This document shows positions 45,149-56,997 of a stretch of 64,000 bases of DNA, one piece after another. The position numbers and the translations under genes were made by a program. The stretch is from Chrysomallon squamiferum (Eukaryota; Mollusca; Gastropoda; Neomphalida; Peltospiridae), in NCBI GenBank assembly GCA_012295275.1, contig CM022670.1:4303264-4367263 (forward strand). The letters are read 5' to 3'. Numbering within the stretch: position 1 is the first letter of the stretch; every line of letters begins with the position of its first letter. The notes beneath the pieces are model-generated. The model saw nothing but the letters and a program-made list of their open reading frames with translations. It searched no databases and was not told where the DNA came from.

Positions 45149-48100
45149 CGAGTAATGAAATACTTAAAATGCTCTGTATGAATTTAAATATTTGTAATAG
45201 TTTTAATTATTATTATTATTTTTAAATTATTGTTTAATTTTTATTTAGCTTTTTTGCATCATAACTAATAATAATTATTTTACAATATACAGAGTTTCTA
45301 ATAATTAAAAAACAATAACAATTAATATATATTAGAGTTTTGTATATCTGAAATAGAGAGTGCAATATTCCTATTTTATATTTACATACATTCATGCACA
45401 CAAGCAAAAATGTTTTAATAATTTTGTGGTTTTTGAAATGCATGACAATAGATAACAGAATTTTCTATTAATATAAAACAAATTACTGCATCAACTTATA
45501 ATGAATGGAAAACAAAATAGTAAAATATAGTAAATATACTACAGTTTTTAACTTGTTGTTCCCCCATTTATTAGTTTATAAAATTTATGTACCATTTTTC
45601 TTATTAAAATAAAAATATATTATATTAAATATATCCTAGATTTTAAAATGTGATAATTTTTGTGGATTTTGCATTAATAAATTATCTTTTATTGAATATA
45701 ATTCGATTTTTGAAATGCACTTTTCTTTAGTTTTCTTCTTATTATTATATTCCTAGATATTCCAAGATGAGGAAAAGCACAGCCATGCAAAGCATTATTA
45801 TTACTGATATTTTAATTTTAAAACCACTTCAAACCTTGTGAATTGTTTGTAACACAAATACTGATAATTATATTAGATATATTTTTTTGTTAATTTTCTG
45901 ATTTGTTTGTTTCTCTAGGTTTTGAAACACACAGCAATACTAGCAGTAGTTCAGATTCACTGAACAACTCCAAGCCTACGCACCAATCACACTTGCCTAA
46001 AATGGCTTCACCTAAGCTGGATGGAATTCGTCGAGGGTCAAACAGTGCAATAACATACTCCAACGTCAGTGTTAGTGCAATGGGTAAACATCTGTTTTTC
46101 TAAAAAGAAAATTAATCTTCTCTTTTCTTTTTTTATTATTATTATTATTTATATTTTTTAATTTATTTTTTGTATGGTTGCAGTCCAATTTTACATTGTT
46201 TTTGCACAGGTGACAGTTTTAAAGCAGTTTTCTAGTTCAAATTTGCTAATTTACCTTCAGTTATTAGAAGAATAATGCTTGGTTTTTAAAAAAAAAAGTT
46301 TAATTGATTTTCTTTTTAAATTTAATTTGTTTTTATTTTTATTTTATTGTATTTACTAAATAGTTTATTTCATTGAATATATTAGTAAAATAAGGATTGT
46401 GTCTGCTGTAATTATAATTTTTCAGTTCTTGATAAATTATACATTTGAAATATCACAAAAAAAATAAAAAATGACCTATATATTTGAACATTTTATCCAG
46501 TTTGTGAATGTTAAAATCCTATATTACTTTAAAAAAGAAAAAGAAAAAAATGTCTGTATGTCTGTCTATCTACCTATGTCAAAAGTAAAAAAGAAATTTG
46601 CATATGCTTACTAAATAAGTTCAGTGTGAATATTTTAAAGTAATTTGTCTTTTTGTTTTCTTTTCCAGCAAACAGATTTAACATTGGAAGTGGAGCAGAT
46701 GCACCAACCTTGTAAGTAAAGTTTTAAAATAACAGCATTATTTTTAAACATTTGCTCACTTTAGAAACTTTTGCTTTAATTAATAATGCAGTTGCTTTCT
46801 TACCAACTTCTGACATTTCTTTGAAGTTGTGTTTACTTTTCTCTCTTATGAAATAAGGTCACACACAATATAATGAAAGTTATTTTCAGTAACTTTATAA
46901 TTAAAGGCTGGTGGCAGAAAATGAATTTATGTGATTTTTGTGAATGTTTATGTGCTATGCAAAATTACTTTTTGCTTCTTTTTTTTTTCTCTTTATTAAA
47001 AGTGAGTTTATATTTCAGTGGCAGCGTTAAAAAGAGATCATCAAATGATTACAGTGCACCTGGAACACCTGTTATGTAAGTACAACAAGTAGAAATACTT
47101 AAAATAATTAAATAATCATTTAAAATACTTTACAACATAATATTAATAACACATGAATTGTATTAGGCAGTGGTTTTTTTCACAACTAGTTTTCCAAAGT
47201 TGTTGATTCTTTTCTGTGGGGAAAATGTATAAAGAAGTTTCCTTGCTGTTAAAAAAAAAGAATAACCCACTGCATAGCAGTAGCAGGTTTCTTTTCTTCA
47301 TGGTTTATATGTGTATGTCACATTAATTTGAAATTAAAATGTGTTGAGTGTCATTATGTGAAATAAATCTTCCTTCTACTTATGTGTACTGTGACTGTTT
47401 TAATGTAGGAATTCGTCACTACACACAAGTATGACTGGCAGTATAGGAAGTACTTCAAGCAGTACAAACAAAGCGCCTGGAAGGTAAATATTACATTCCA
47501 TTCTCCCTCAGTCTTCACTGTCAATAAAGTTTAGTTATTCTTAATGTTAATAATTTTAAATGTTTCAAGTATTTTTATAGCAGTAGTAATGGGTGTTTAT
47601 GGTTATGGGAGGTATTTGTATGTGTAAACATACATTTTATTTTATTTTATTTTATTTTATTTTATTTTATTTTATTTTATTTTTTAGGCCCCCTGATACA
47701 TACAGAATAGTTCATTTTGCTTATAATTAATTTTTATTTAGCTACAAATGTCTTTGTTTGCAGTGTAATCAACTTTATTTTGCTTATTTGGTTTATATTT
47801 CCTGTTAAATATTTAATATTACTGTGTTTAAAAACCTAGCTTTAAATTTTAAAATATATTTATTACATTTAATGATTTATAGAAATATTAGATTTATTTT
47901 CATACATAATTTTGAATATTTTGTTATTTTTCTTTCATAATTTAAAGTATGAGTATTAATTAATTAATTACATTCATTGTTAACTTTTTATTTTGATTTT
48001 TTTGTTAACTTCATAGTATGGTACATAACAATAATAAATAATTTTTTTGTTCTCATAAACACTGGATAGTTAGTTAAATCTGTAAATTGAATTCTCTGTT

Positions 48101-48862
48101 AACAGGACAGTCCGGGCACTATATCAGTGTACAGCAGAGAATGAAACAGAATTATCTTTTGAAGCAAATCAACTCATATATAATGGTATGTTTATACATT
48201 TTTGTAAATAATTCACTTGTCATCATAACACATACAGCTTTTCTGCTGCATTGTAATCATGAGGTTAAACCTTTTTTAAACAGTTTTCTTCTTATTGTAA
48301 AATATTCTCCTTTTCTGCTGCATTGTAACTGATAATTATTAAAGGCAACAGCTAACATGGTCTTATGGTGTTACATGTATTTTTATAATACTTAAGTCTT
48401 AATTTTTTCTTTTCTTACTAATTTGTCATGCAAGTTTATTTTTCAGGTCAGTAAATCAGTGTTGATTATGGTTTATATTCGAATTTATATTGAATTAAAT
48501 TATTTTTTAATTATCATCTTTATTATATTTTGATTTTTTTATTTCATTGAACTAATTAGTTGGTTCAATTTTCTTTTCTTTTTCTTTGATTTTTTCATGT
48601 GTTGATAATTTGAATTTTTGTGATTTTGTAGAAAAGATCTTTCAGTATAAATGTGTTGGTTACCAAAAATCTGTGGCTTTATATCAGCACCTTCAAAAAT
48701 ATTTCATCTTTTCAGAGATTTTAGTATTTTATTATTCTGGGTAACCTAAAGTTTTCTTTTTGATTTTCAGTTAAATATTCCAAAGAACCTCACTGGCTGG
48801 AGGGCTCAATAAATGGAAAGTATGGTCTGATTCCTGAAAACTATGTAGAATTCATAGACTGA
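19846..48862 (+). CDS. Graf: GRAF-family Rho GAP (ARHGAP26/10/42-like), BAR-PH-RhoGAP-SH3
   Basis: Twenty-six exons; the full coding sequence is 2493 nt (830 residues) once one missing base in exon 7 is allowed for. Exons: 19846-19999, 22467-22562, 31272-31333, 31971-32042, 32584-32685, 32921-33031, 33357-33460, 33833-33907, 37806-37875, 38327-38424, 39051-39088, 39602-39658, 39896-40008, 40461-40523, 41015-41089, 41342-41429, 42322-42380, 42734-42839, 43312-43471, 43815-44091, 45919-46083, 46669-46711, 47019-47075, 47409-47483, 48106-48185, 48771-48862. The start [20 protein letters not shown] and the end [12 protein letters not shown] match vertebrate GRAF proteins closely. These bind curved PI(4,5)P2-rich membrane through BAR-PH, inactivate RhoA/Cdc42 through the GAP domain, and bind dynamin or FAK through SH3 in clathrin-independent endocytosis and adhesion turnover. 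The SH3 domain separates it from oligophrenin-1. It is probably the single invertebrate member of this group. Confidence 0.95.
20822..21172 (+). repeat. Dispersed repeat, copy B (Graf intron 1)
   Basis: Same orientation as copy A and about 5.5 kb away. It shares the blocks ACCACAGACTACAG, TTAGTGTTAATGAACTAACT, TTTTAGCTTCATTTGTGGG and TTTTCATTACATTACT. It is followed by a TTAATTTTAATTTT repeat. It is the longer of the two copies. Confidence 0.85.
23589..23716. repeat. poly-T, (ATT)n, poly-T composite
   Basis: A composite simple repeat of about 125 bp: poly-T, about 25 ATT units, then poly-T. It is likely hypervariable in length. Confidence 0.9.
24897..25000. repeat. (ATTTT)n pentanucleotide microsatellite
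   Basis: About twenty TTTTA units with one expansion to poly-T near 24971-24981. Confidence 0.92.
25685..25733. repeat. (TTTA)n tetranucleotide microsatellite
   Basis: About twelve TTTA units. Similar short arrays occur at 34142-34180 and 37945-37998. Confidence 0.92.
27985..28193. repeat. Long compound (CA)n microsatellite
   Basis: About 200 bp of CA with repeated interruptions (CACTCACA, CACTCACTTACTCACA, CATTCACA). The interrupted block recurs, suggesting internal duplication of an already interrupted array. It ends in an uninterrupted CA run of about 70 bp. Confidence 0.95.
29117..29203. repeat. (ATTT)n-(TTC)n-(ATT)n composite
   Basis: Three adjacent simple repeats. The TTC block is about twelve units long and is strictly pyrimidine on the plus strand. 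Confidence 0.9.
30639..30681. repeat. (TA)n microsatellite
   Basis: About 21 TA units; self-complementary. Confidence 0.9.
32177..32290. repeat. (ATT)n microsatellite in Graf intron 4
   Basis: About 37 ATT units with one ATC. It sits inside an intron of only 541 bp, so length changes would alter a large part of the intron. A comparable array lies at 38805-38880 in intron 10. Confidence 0.95.
33411..33420 (+). other. Graf: Single-base frameshift in Graf exon 7
   Basis: GCTCAGAATTC reads [10 protein letters not shown] in the upstream frame. The family-like continuation [14 protein letters not shown] to the donor lies in the next frame. The exon is 104 nt, whereas the flanking phases require 105. 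A lost G (CAGGAATTC to CAGAATTC) explains both. Confidence 0.85.
35221..36060. repeat. Degenerate minisatellite in Graf intron 8
   Basis: At least nine units of about 40-57 bp, each opening GTGATTTTTCACAT and closing TTTTACATTTTTGTATCATTA with variants. The units start near 35222, 35277, 35329, 35381, 35438 and onward. To the right the array decays into words such as ATCATTAGACAT, CACTTTGTGTG and ACATTTCT up to about 36060. GTGAtttttCAC within each unit is a small palindrome. Confidence 0.85.
36620..36652. repeat. poly-A tract
   Basis: A run of about 33 A within Graf intron 8, with no associated element recognised. Confidence 0.9.
37377..37430. repeat. (TTATTG)n hexanucleotide repeat
   Basis: About eight TTATTG units with one GCTATTG variant, in Graf intron 8 upstream of exon 9. 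Confidence 0.9.
37806..40008 (+). CDS. Graf: Graf exons 9-13: PH domain
   Basis: Residues about 260-384. The PH core runs from [13 protein letters not shown] through [20 protein letters not shown] and [11 protein letters not shown] to [20 protein letters not shown], whose LW is the C-terminal helix of the PH fold. The domain contributes phosphoinositide binding next to the BAR dimer. Exons are small (38-113 nt) with short introns rich in ATT repeats. Confidence 0.93.
38805..38880. repeat. (ATT)n microsatellite in Graf intron 10
   Basis: About 25 ATT units; reading frames through it give only poly-Ile or poly-Leu. Confidence 0.93.
40461..43471 (+). CDS. Graf: Graf exons 14-19: RhoGAP domain
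   Basis: Residues about 385-568. [10 protein letters not shown] carries the catalytic arginine finger, about residue 414. The substrate-side motifs [16 protein letters not shown] and [15 protein letters not shown] are intact, so the domain should be catalytically competent toward Rho-type GTPases. [20 protein letters not shown] closes the domain, as in vertebrate GRAFs. Confidence 0.94.
41652..41822. repeat. 63-bp imperfect inverted repeat (hairpin) in Graf intron 16
   Basis: The left arm 41652-41714 and right arm 41760-41822 are ungapped reverse complements, with about 54 of 63 positions matching by eye. The inner 13 bases (AGTTTCCAAAATC / GATTTTGGAAACT) match perfectly. The spacer is 45 bp. 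Weaker inverted similarity may extend outward to about 41555-41900. It could be a foldback element, a snap-back duplication or a transcribed hairpin; no coding sequence is needed to explain it. Confidence 0.8.
43815..48862 (+). CDS. Graf: Graf exons 20-26: Ser/Thr-rich linker and SH3 domain
   Basis: Residues about 569-773 form a low-complexity linker rich in Ser, Thr, Asn and Pro; exon 20 (277 nt) is visibly less AT-rich than its surroundings. The small exons 22-24 (43, 57 and 75 nt) would shift frame if skipped singly, except exons 23 and 24. The SH3 domain, about residues 776-830, has [34 protein letters not shown]: the ALYxC start, the WLEG tryptophan and the PxxY surface are all present. 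Confidence 0.92.
47636..47684. repeat. (TTTTA)n pentanucleotide microsatellite
   Basis: About ten TTTTA units in Graf intron 24. Another ATT array lies at 45103-45147 in intron 20. Confidence 0.9.
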
Positions 48863-51800
48863 CAGCAGTTGCCAGCATGAGTGTACTCTGCATCATCAGG
48901 ATTCATATGGAATCCTTTTTTACTCTCTCTCTTTTTTTCTCTTTAAAATCAAAAACAAAACTTGAATCATGTTGTAAAAGAAATTTTTGGAGAAATGAGA
49001 AATAAGTAAAATGGATTCTTTGCCTGTTTCAATAACTGGCAACAGTGTGGAAATTAAGAATAGATCTTTTCAAGGCTTTATCCAGTTATTGAAGACTAAC
49101 CACTGGTAGCTTGAAGTCTTATATCAGTCTAATTTGTAGATCAAATATCGGAAACTTTGAAGCAAAGAAAAAAAAAAAAGTTTTTAATTTTATTGTAATA
49201 ACTGTCTACAGCTTGAAGAATAAAAATGAAAAATGAGATTGACCTTTTCTGGATGATGTACTGATATCAACGATCATGAAGATTGACCACTGATACCTAC
49301 CTTTGTTGTATACTACTTTATTAGAAGCAGGACTTCTGTACACCACTGCTGCCAGATAGAATGACCATTCTTTATACCAAGTTGAGTTGCCTTGTGTTGT
49401 TTGTTCACATGTGCGGAGTCGTATCTATCACATTGCAATGGGAAACAAAATTATGCATACATGTATGAGATAGTCTTAATTGTTTAAATGTCTTCTTTGG
49501 TTTTATTTTTTTAATTTTTTTTTTTTTCATAAGCAGATGGCAAGGTATTTTATGTTTTATTATTATTTATTTTTGTTGTTGGGTTTCTTTGTTCTGTTCT
49601 TCTTCTTTTTTCTTTTTTTTAAAATTATTCAGATTATACATTGTTGTTAACTATTTTACATAACATATCATGTAGCAAATACTGGTTTGAAAGTATAGAT
49701 TTTATGACAGTTATAAATGTTTTAACTTGTTTGTTTATATATAAATTTATCTCTCATTCTCTTACATTATATTTGCAAGGGATGTTGTAAAAATAGATGT
49801 CCGTTTCTTTTTATCCTGAATGGTAATAACAGTTTTAAACAACAAAATCCATTTCATCAAAATATTTGGTGCAAAACAGTTTTCTTTCTATTTGCTTCAT
49901 AGAATATTTCAGTTGATTTTTTTTTGTTTTCTTTAATGATTTGATCAAATTGCTGTGACTTTAAATAATGTTGCAAAAGTCAAATCCTCTGTGTAGGTCC
50001 AAAGAGGCTGTGCTTTTTAATTTCCAGTATTCATTATCAGTAATTAAATATTTCTTTTGTTTTAATGTAAATTGTCAAGCATGATGAAGGACTATGTCTT
50101 TCCTTGCCGTTTTTCTTTTTTTGTTGCTTTATTAAATGTTAAAGTTAATATTATTATTTTTTCTGTTTAAAATTTGTAAAGTAATAATCATCAGTCAGCA
50201 GTTTGAAATAACATTTACCATAGCTGAAATAATAAAAAAATGTCTTGTGCTTTCTGAGTATCCAGATAAATAAGTTTAATTAAAAAATACAATATAATAT
50301 AGAGTAAATGATAAATATTAAATTTCTATTACATTTAAAACCAAAATTTGTTAATACATATGAAAACCACTTTGTATAATCACTGTTATATTTACCAAGT
50401 AATATAGTAAACAAATAGTGATTGTAGCTTATAATAGAAATAGTTGCTTGTTGAAATAATTGTTAAAATGATATTATAAAATTTGTTTTCATTTGATAAT
50501 AATTTTATCGATTGAACTTTTGTTAAAAATGTTATCAGATGTTTGCTGTGCATTATTTTTATTCAGCAGACAGTTTTATATCCTCAGAATCAAAAAGGTT
50601 ATTACGACATTGTTGATGTAATGAATTATCACTAAGAACCACAAAGAAAGACCACTGTTTAGGACCACACAGTACTTAAACCAGAGCTGTCAGAATTTGA
50701 ACACTTTTTTATTTTTATCATTTAGAAACATCATTTTATTTGTTAATAAATTCTTATTTATTTTAAGAAAAAAACAAAATTATACTGGCTCAAAATGTAT
50801 GTTCCAGGTATTTTATCATTTAGCTAAATTTTATTTAAAAAAAAAAGAAAAGAAGAATGTATTCTAACTTTTAAAAAATTTCTTGAATAATACAACATTC
50901 CAAAGGTCTGATAATCAAAATAAATGTATAAAATGGGTGTTATTGACTTCTTTTTTTTCTTTTTTTTTTAAATTTGGGGGTTTTAATGTTGTTATTTTTT
51001 GTTTGTGTTTTTATTATTATTTTTTAAATTAAATATTGATGTATAACAGTTCACTTTGGGTAATGTCTTGTTCACACTGAAAAAGAAAAAAGTTCTGTTC
51101 ATTTCCATTTATAGTGATTCTGTATTTAGTTGAAAAAAAGAAAGAAAAGAAGTTATAAATGTTCAGAATATGTATAATAGTTGAATTACAAAACAGATTC
51201 TCATTTTCTTCATTAATTGAATGATTGGAATTGTTCATTTAAATATTGTAGCTGTTTTTCTTATCTTTTTTTTTATCTTTTTTTTTTTCTGTCTGTATAT
51301 CTCCAACCAAATTAGACCAGTGATTTGATCGTCACATTTAAATAATAATGTAATTTACTGGTTGAGAAATTTAATAATCCACTGATAACAGTCAGTGTTT
51401 TTGATTTGCTAGTTTCTGCTTCAGAAACCAGTTATATTTACAGTTTTCTCTATTTTTACTTAATGACAAATATCAAAATTGATAGGACAATTTACAATGT
51501 AAATCAGTATAATTTGAAATATATAAAGACTCAGGGAATTATATTTTAAGATTAAAAATATCTTCTTTTCATGTTCAGTCGTGATAAACTAGTGGTTGTA
51601 CATGTAACCGGAGCACAATTTTATTTTATACTTTAAACATATGTTTTTTTCTTAGCTAAAAGAATCAGTTACATTATACAAATACTAACATTTGTTCCTT
51701 GTAATGAGTTTTTGTTTGATCTGATTATTTATTTATTTATTATTTAAATATATTTTTGCATAATCTTGTTTTGAAGTAGCAGTAAATTTGTTGAGGAAAC

Positions 51801-52532
51801 GAAATCTAAATTTTTATTTTAATGTCAACATAAAGAACAAAATTTTAATTAAATATTTCCTTGATCTTTAGTGAATTTATAGAAATAAGTATTGAAAACA
51901 ATTTTTTTCTTTTTGCTGTTGAATAAATGTGTTCATTTATGTTTATACATTTTATATTTGTCTACATCTGTTTTTATCAATAACTTTTTTTTATCCAGAC
52001 AAGTGAATACGTACATATATATTAATAATACTTAATCTAGATTTACTGCATGTCACATTAACTGTTCTTCTATTTTTTTCCTATTATTGATATGTTCATC
52101 AATAATTAGGCTACTTTAACCAGATTTTATGGATTCAGGTAGAAAACTTTATGGAAGCCATCTTGAAAAATGGTGGTTCCTTGAAGTTAAAGCTGTTGGG
52201 TATTGTTTGACATTCTTGTACATATAATGGACTAATTTGTGTACACTTTGAAATCATATCAGTATAGTTTTTCTCACCACATCATTCCAGGCAGAAAATA
52301 GAGAAGAAACATATGGTGCATGTTATAACTTTAATATGTAAAAGTGTGTAAATAAATGACATGATTTTTTTTTTTTTTTTAAACTGTATTCATTTATTAC
52401 AAAAGTATTTGCAAAGACATAATTTAGTTATTATACATTTATGTAATTATTGTTATATTCAGTCAGCATACAGTGGTAATTTTTCATTAACATTTTAATT
52501 TTTATATGTTTATGAAACATCTATAATGTTGA

Positions 52533-52563
<31 letters not shown>

Positions 52564-52725
52564 CTTTCTTTTTTTAAATATTAACTTTATGGTGCTTCCG
52601 TTTGAGTGTTTTTATATGAATTCTCATTGGAATAAAACACTAACCGGTTGTATGTGTGATCTATCCTCCATTTCTTGTGTTCATATAGACTATCAAAATG
52701 TATGAAAATTCTTGTTTTTTGTATC

Positions 52726-52760
<35 letters not shown>

Positions 52761-52907
52761 AATAAAGAATTTATGTATGTAAATACTGAATGTCAAGTTT
52801 GTATGATTTACTTTATTTTGATTATGTATCCATATATATATATAATTCTTTTTTTTTTCTCCCACATGTAGAGACACAAAATATTGATATATTTTTTTTT
52901 TATGTCT

Positions 52908-52941
<34 letters not shown>

Positions 52942-54159
52942 GGCTATTTATCTACTTTTATATACAGCATTATATGCAAAGTCTTTAAAAGAATTGTGTG
53001 ATTTGTCTTACTTATTTATTATTCTTTTTTTTTTTCTTAATTTTTTTTTTTCAAATATTATCTTAATGGTTTATTTGTTTGACCATATATATATATATAT
53101 ATAATGCCAAAATAAGTAAAATAATTTTGAAGTGAAAATGAAATGATTATATTTAAAATATATTAAATACAACTGGAACATGCTAAACAAGAAAGGCATG
53201 GTAACAAATTAGAAATCTGGCAAATGGTGATTCTTTACATGCTGATAATTAATTAAAGTCATTACTTTGTTACACATACTTAATTCTGGGAAGATATAAA
53301 GTATATTTATTCAGTTATTGTATATCAGATTAAGATTACTTTTTTTTTTTTTATTTTTTTTTTTTTTTCAATTTTATATTTTTAAATAAATAACCTCTGC
53401 TGACAAAAACATAAATAAGATTGTAAAGAGTTTTACTCGTATTTGTTTTATAGCAATGTAAGCCATGAAGCATTGAAAGTTAAAAACAATTACCAGTAGT
53501 CACAGTTGTTAATTTAGAAAAAGTATGTTAAATATTCAGCCAACAAATCAACCCAAAGGACACCATGATTAAATAAAATGAATATTTTCCCTGACAGTGA
53601 TAAATGATAAATACTTGTGGTGTTGTTTATTGTTTAACAAAAAACACCAACATTATTCTTTGATTAAACTGCCTTATCAGTACCAAAGTAATCCAGTTTT
53701 TGCCAAAATTTAAAATAGTGTAAAAAGTGAACATAAATTGAAGTAACTGATATATCAGTATAAACACAAACTAGAAAGTCACGTGAACTACATAATATTA
53801 AAATGCCTTTTTTTTGGCACATTTAATTTTTTTTTTAAATGAAAGACATCAATAATCTGTATTTCCTTTGTTTTCTTTGATTTTAGAAATGTTTTTTTTT
53901 AGTACATTTGTATATCCTTCTGACTTTCACATAGCTACTGTTTATATTATTTTTCAAAATTACAACTATCATATTGTAATACAAATGACAACTATAGTGA
54001 ACTATTTCTGTAAATTAATATTTTGTGAAAATTGTGTCTTTTTACTTCTATGACTGTCTTAATTTTGTAGTGATTTTAAATATTACAAAAGTGCTATTAT
54101 GATTTATTTAAAAAATAAATTCATTTCACTTGTACAATTTTATAAAATTCATTGTCAAA

Positions 54160-54204
<45 letters not shown>

Positions 54205-56333
54205 TAATAATAAAATATTTAAGGAGGATATTTGGTTTGTTGCTCAGTATTTAAAAATAATCAATCATGATACCATTAATGTCAAATTCATTTAATTACT
54301 TCTGTTTCAGCGTGAATTTGAAATTACAGTTTATCCAATTTTCAAAACCAGATACAAAATTAAGGTATTTAAAAATATCTGGTAAAGACATAATCTTAAA
54401 AAAAAAAAAATATTAAATTTAAAAAAAAGAGAAAAATTATATATTTTATATGTGTATGTGTAAATAAATAAATCGACTCAAAAGTAGCATATCACAAATA
54501 TATTTTTAATATTTATGCATGCTTATTTTTTGCTTTCAGTTTTCACCCTTTTCGTCTTTTTTTTTTCTTCTATTTCTGTTTGATACAACTTTTAAATTTA
54601 AAGTGAAATAAAAACTTCTATTGTGGTCACCTTGAAGATTATTTTACTAATTTTCTGAAATTTGAATACTAAATACAATAATTGACACTGTTCAGACTAT
54701 ATATTTGATGTTTATCGTCATTAGTTTTTATTAAAAGTCAATGTGACCAAGTTACAGAAATCCACCATGGAGTTTAATTACAATTTTAATTCAAGTACTT
54801 AAATATTTTAAAATCTATGTATCCCTAATGCTAACAAAATCCTATTTCCGTAGTTTTCAAAATTAATGGAAATAGTCTGTGATGTCAAAATTTTATTTCC
54901 ATTAACTTATAAAGTTATGCCCTTGATTATACAAATTTTGTTCTTCTAAACTGTGTATTGTATTTCGATGTGTAAAGATTATTGGTATGTAGATTTTTTA
55001 ATCAGAATATATCCATTAAATGAAAGGTTATTCTTAGAGGTTTAGTTTTTTTCTTTTCTTTTTTGTTAAGTAACAATTAAAATATTTTTGTTAGGGTCTT
55101 GTTCAACAAGTGTAAAATAACAAAAACATTTGAAAAAAAATAATATTATCTTTATGTAGTAATATCTTTCAACTAAATTTATGGACTTTGGGATTTGATT
55201 TTGTTTATTATTTAAATGTTTAAAAATGGTTTATTAAACTAGAAGTATAAAAACATGAGACATTCCATTAAATGATCATATTACTTAACTGTAGGCATTA
55301 TGTAAATAATAAAAGCATTTGTTTCAAATTCAAGAAGTGCAATATTTTCATAAAATTTAAGTAAGTCATATTTTGTTGCACTATAGATTTAAAAAATAGA
55401 TAAAAATAAGAAGTAGATTTTACAGAGCTTGCACAAAAAGAACATAAAAAAATCTTTGTAGTAACATTATATGATTTTACGTCATTCAATGTTTTATCTT
55501 TATATATTTACTGTTGTAAAATATTTCTTTATAAATTTATTCATAATCTAGATAATCCCAGAGACATTGTCAGTTTCATCAGTGTTGCACCTGTATTGTT
55601 GTTTGTATTGTATATAAATATCTTTTGTTTTCCCAAGAAAGAGAGAGAAAAAAAATACATTCGTGTTGCACTTGTTAAATATTAATAAAGCCTGTCTTTG
55701 TTAATTTATGTCTGTTTTTATGTTGCTGCATGTAAATGTTTTTATTTTTTTTATTTTGTTATTATATTTAGGGGATAATTGGGGAAAAAATTAATGAATA
55801 AAGCTCATACATTTTTACAGTTATAACTTGCGTAAATGTAATCCATTTTTATTATTATTTCAGTTATAACATATGTCAATGTTAACAAACTGCACAGGCA
55901 GTATGCAACTAGAATATGAATGACAGCTTAAAACAAAAGATACACTTTTTATTCATTACTAGGTTTTATTTCAAAATTTTCCTTTGAAACATAACATCCT
56001 TTTCATATAAATTGTAACATGCACTGCAGTCTTTTATTAAGCTTAACTGTATAAAACATCATTTCCAAAGAAGGGACTCAAAAAAATAATAATATAAAAA
56101 TGTCTTAAATAATCAATGGTATCAACCTTAAACTATAAAAATCTGGTTTGTAAACATACATTTTTTTATATAATATAAACTCAAATAAACAAGTGCTTTT
56201 CCAGTCTTCAAGTCAAAACTTTTATCTATTTACTTCATTTTACAAACAGATTTAGCTAATTAAGTCACATCTTTTGAAAAAAAAAAATAATTCAAAGATT
56301 CTAAATATTTTTAGTAAATAGCAACAAAGAATC

Positions 56334-56380
<47 letters not shown>

Positions 56381-56997
56381 TAATTAAAACACTGGCATTG
56401 CTACAAAATTATATTATTTTGATCTGTGGATTACACTTATTTTGCATTCAGTAGAATGCTCAAGAAAGACAAGCCTCAACCATCATTGGGTGTAAACCTA
56501 CACTGTAAGATACACTAACCGGGTAAATTGTATAAAAGTCTTCCAGAATCCATCTTGGACATTAGAATTATGTAAAAGCCACTGTCAGTAAAACGATGTT
56601 TTAATTTTTGTTTCAACACTGATCTATTTCCAAGTGCAAGTGTTTCTCAACAGGTTGTATCTGCTCATAATCAGCAATGTGGATTTTCATCTAACAACTG
56701 GATGGCTTACTAGATTGTTAGCATTTCTTAGTCAAATGGCACCGTGATCAAAATTATTACTAATTTTATTATATCAAATATATCAGTTATTATTTGGAAA
56801 GAAGTACTTATCTCCACTGATATATTTATGATAAGAACAAAATGGACTTGAAATCCATTAATTCAATCACCAACACATTTCTTCATAGTACAGCAATAAT
56901 AAAGCATACAGTTTGAAAAATTGCTTCTTTTCAATAAAATGATTGAGATTTTCTCCCTTTCCAGGATGATTTTCATTTTCAGATGCTTTGCATGGTG
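48863..56997. other. Probable Graf 3' UTR and convergent intergenic region; no gene seen
   Basis: About 8.1 kb between the Graf stop and the C16orf87 stop, which faces it. The DNA is AT-rich with poly-T at 52536-52575 and 52911-52936, and poly-A at 52729-52758, 54162-54197 and 56341-56363. AATAAA words near 52350, 55683 and 55797 are candidate polyadenylation signals, but none can be chosen. Open frames on either strand show no family or splice support. Confidence 0.5.
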
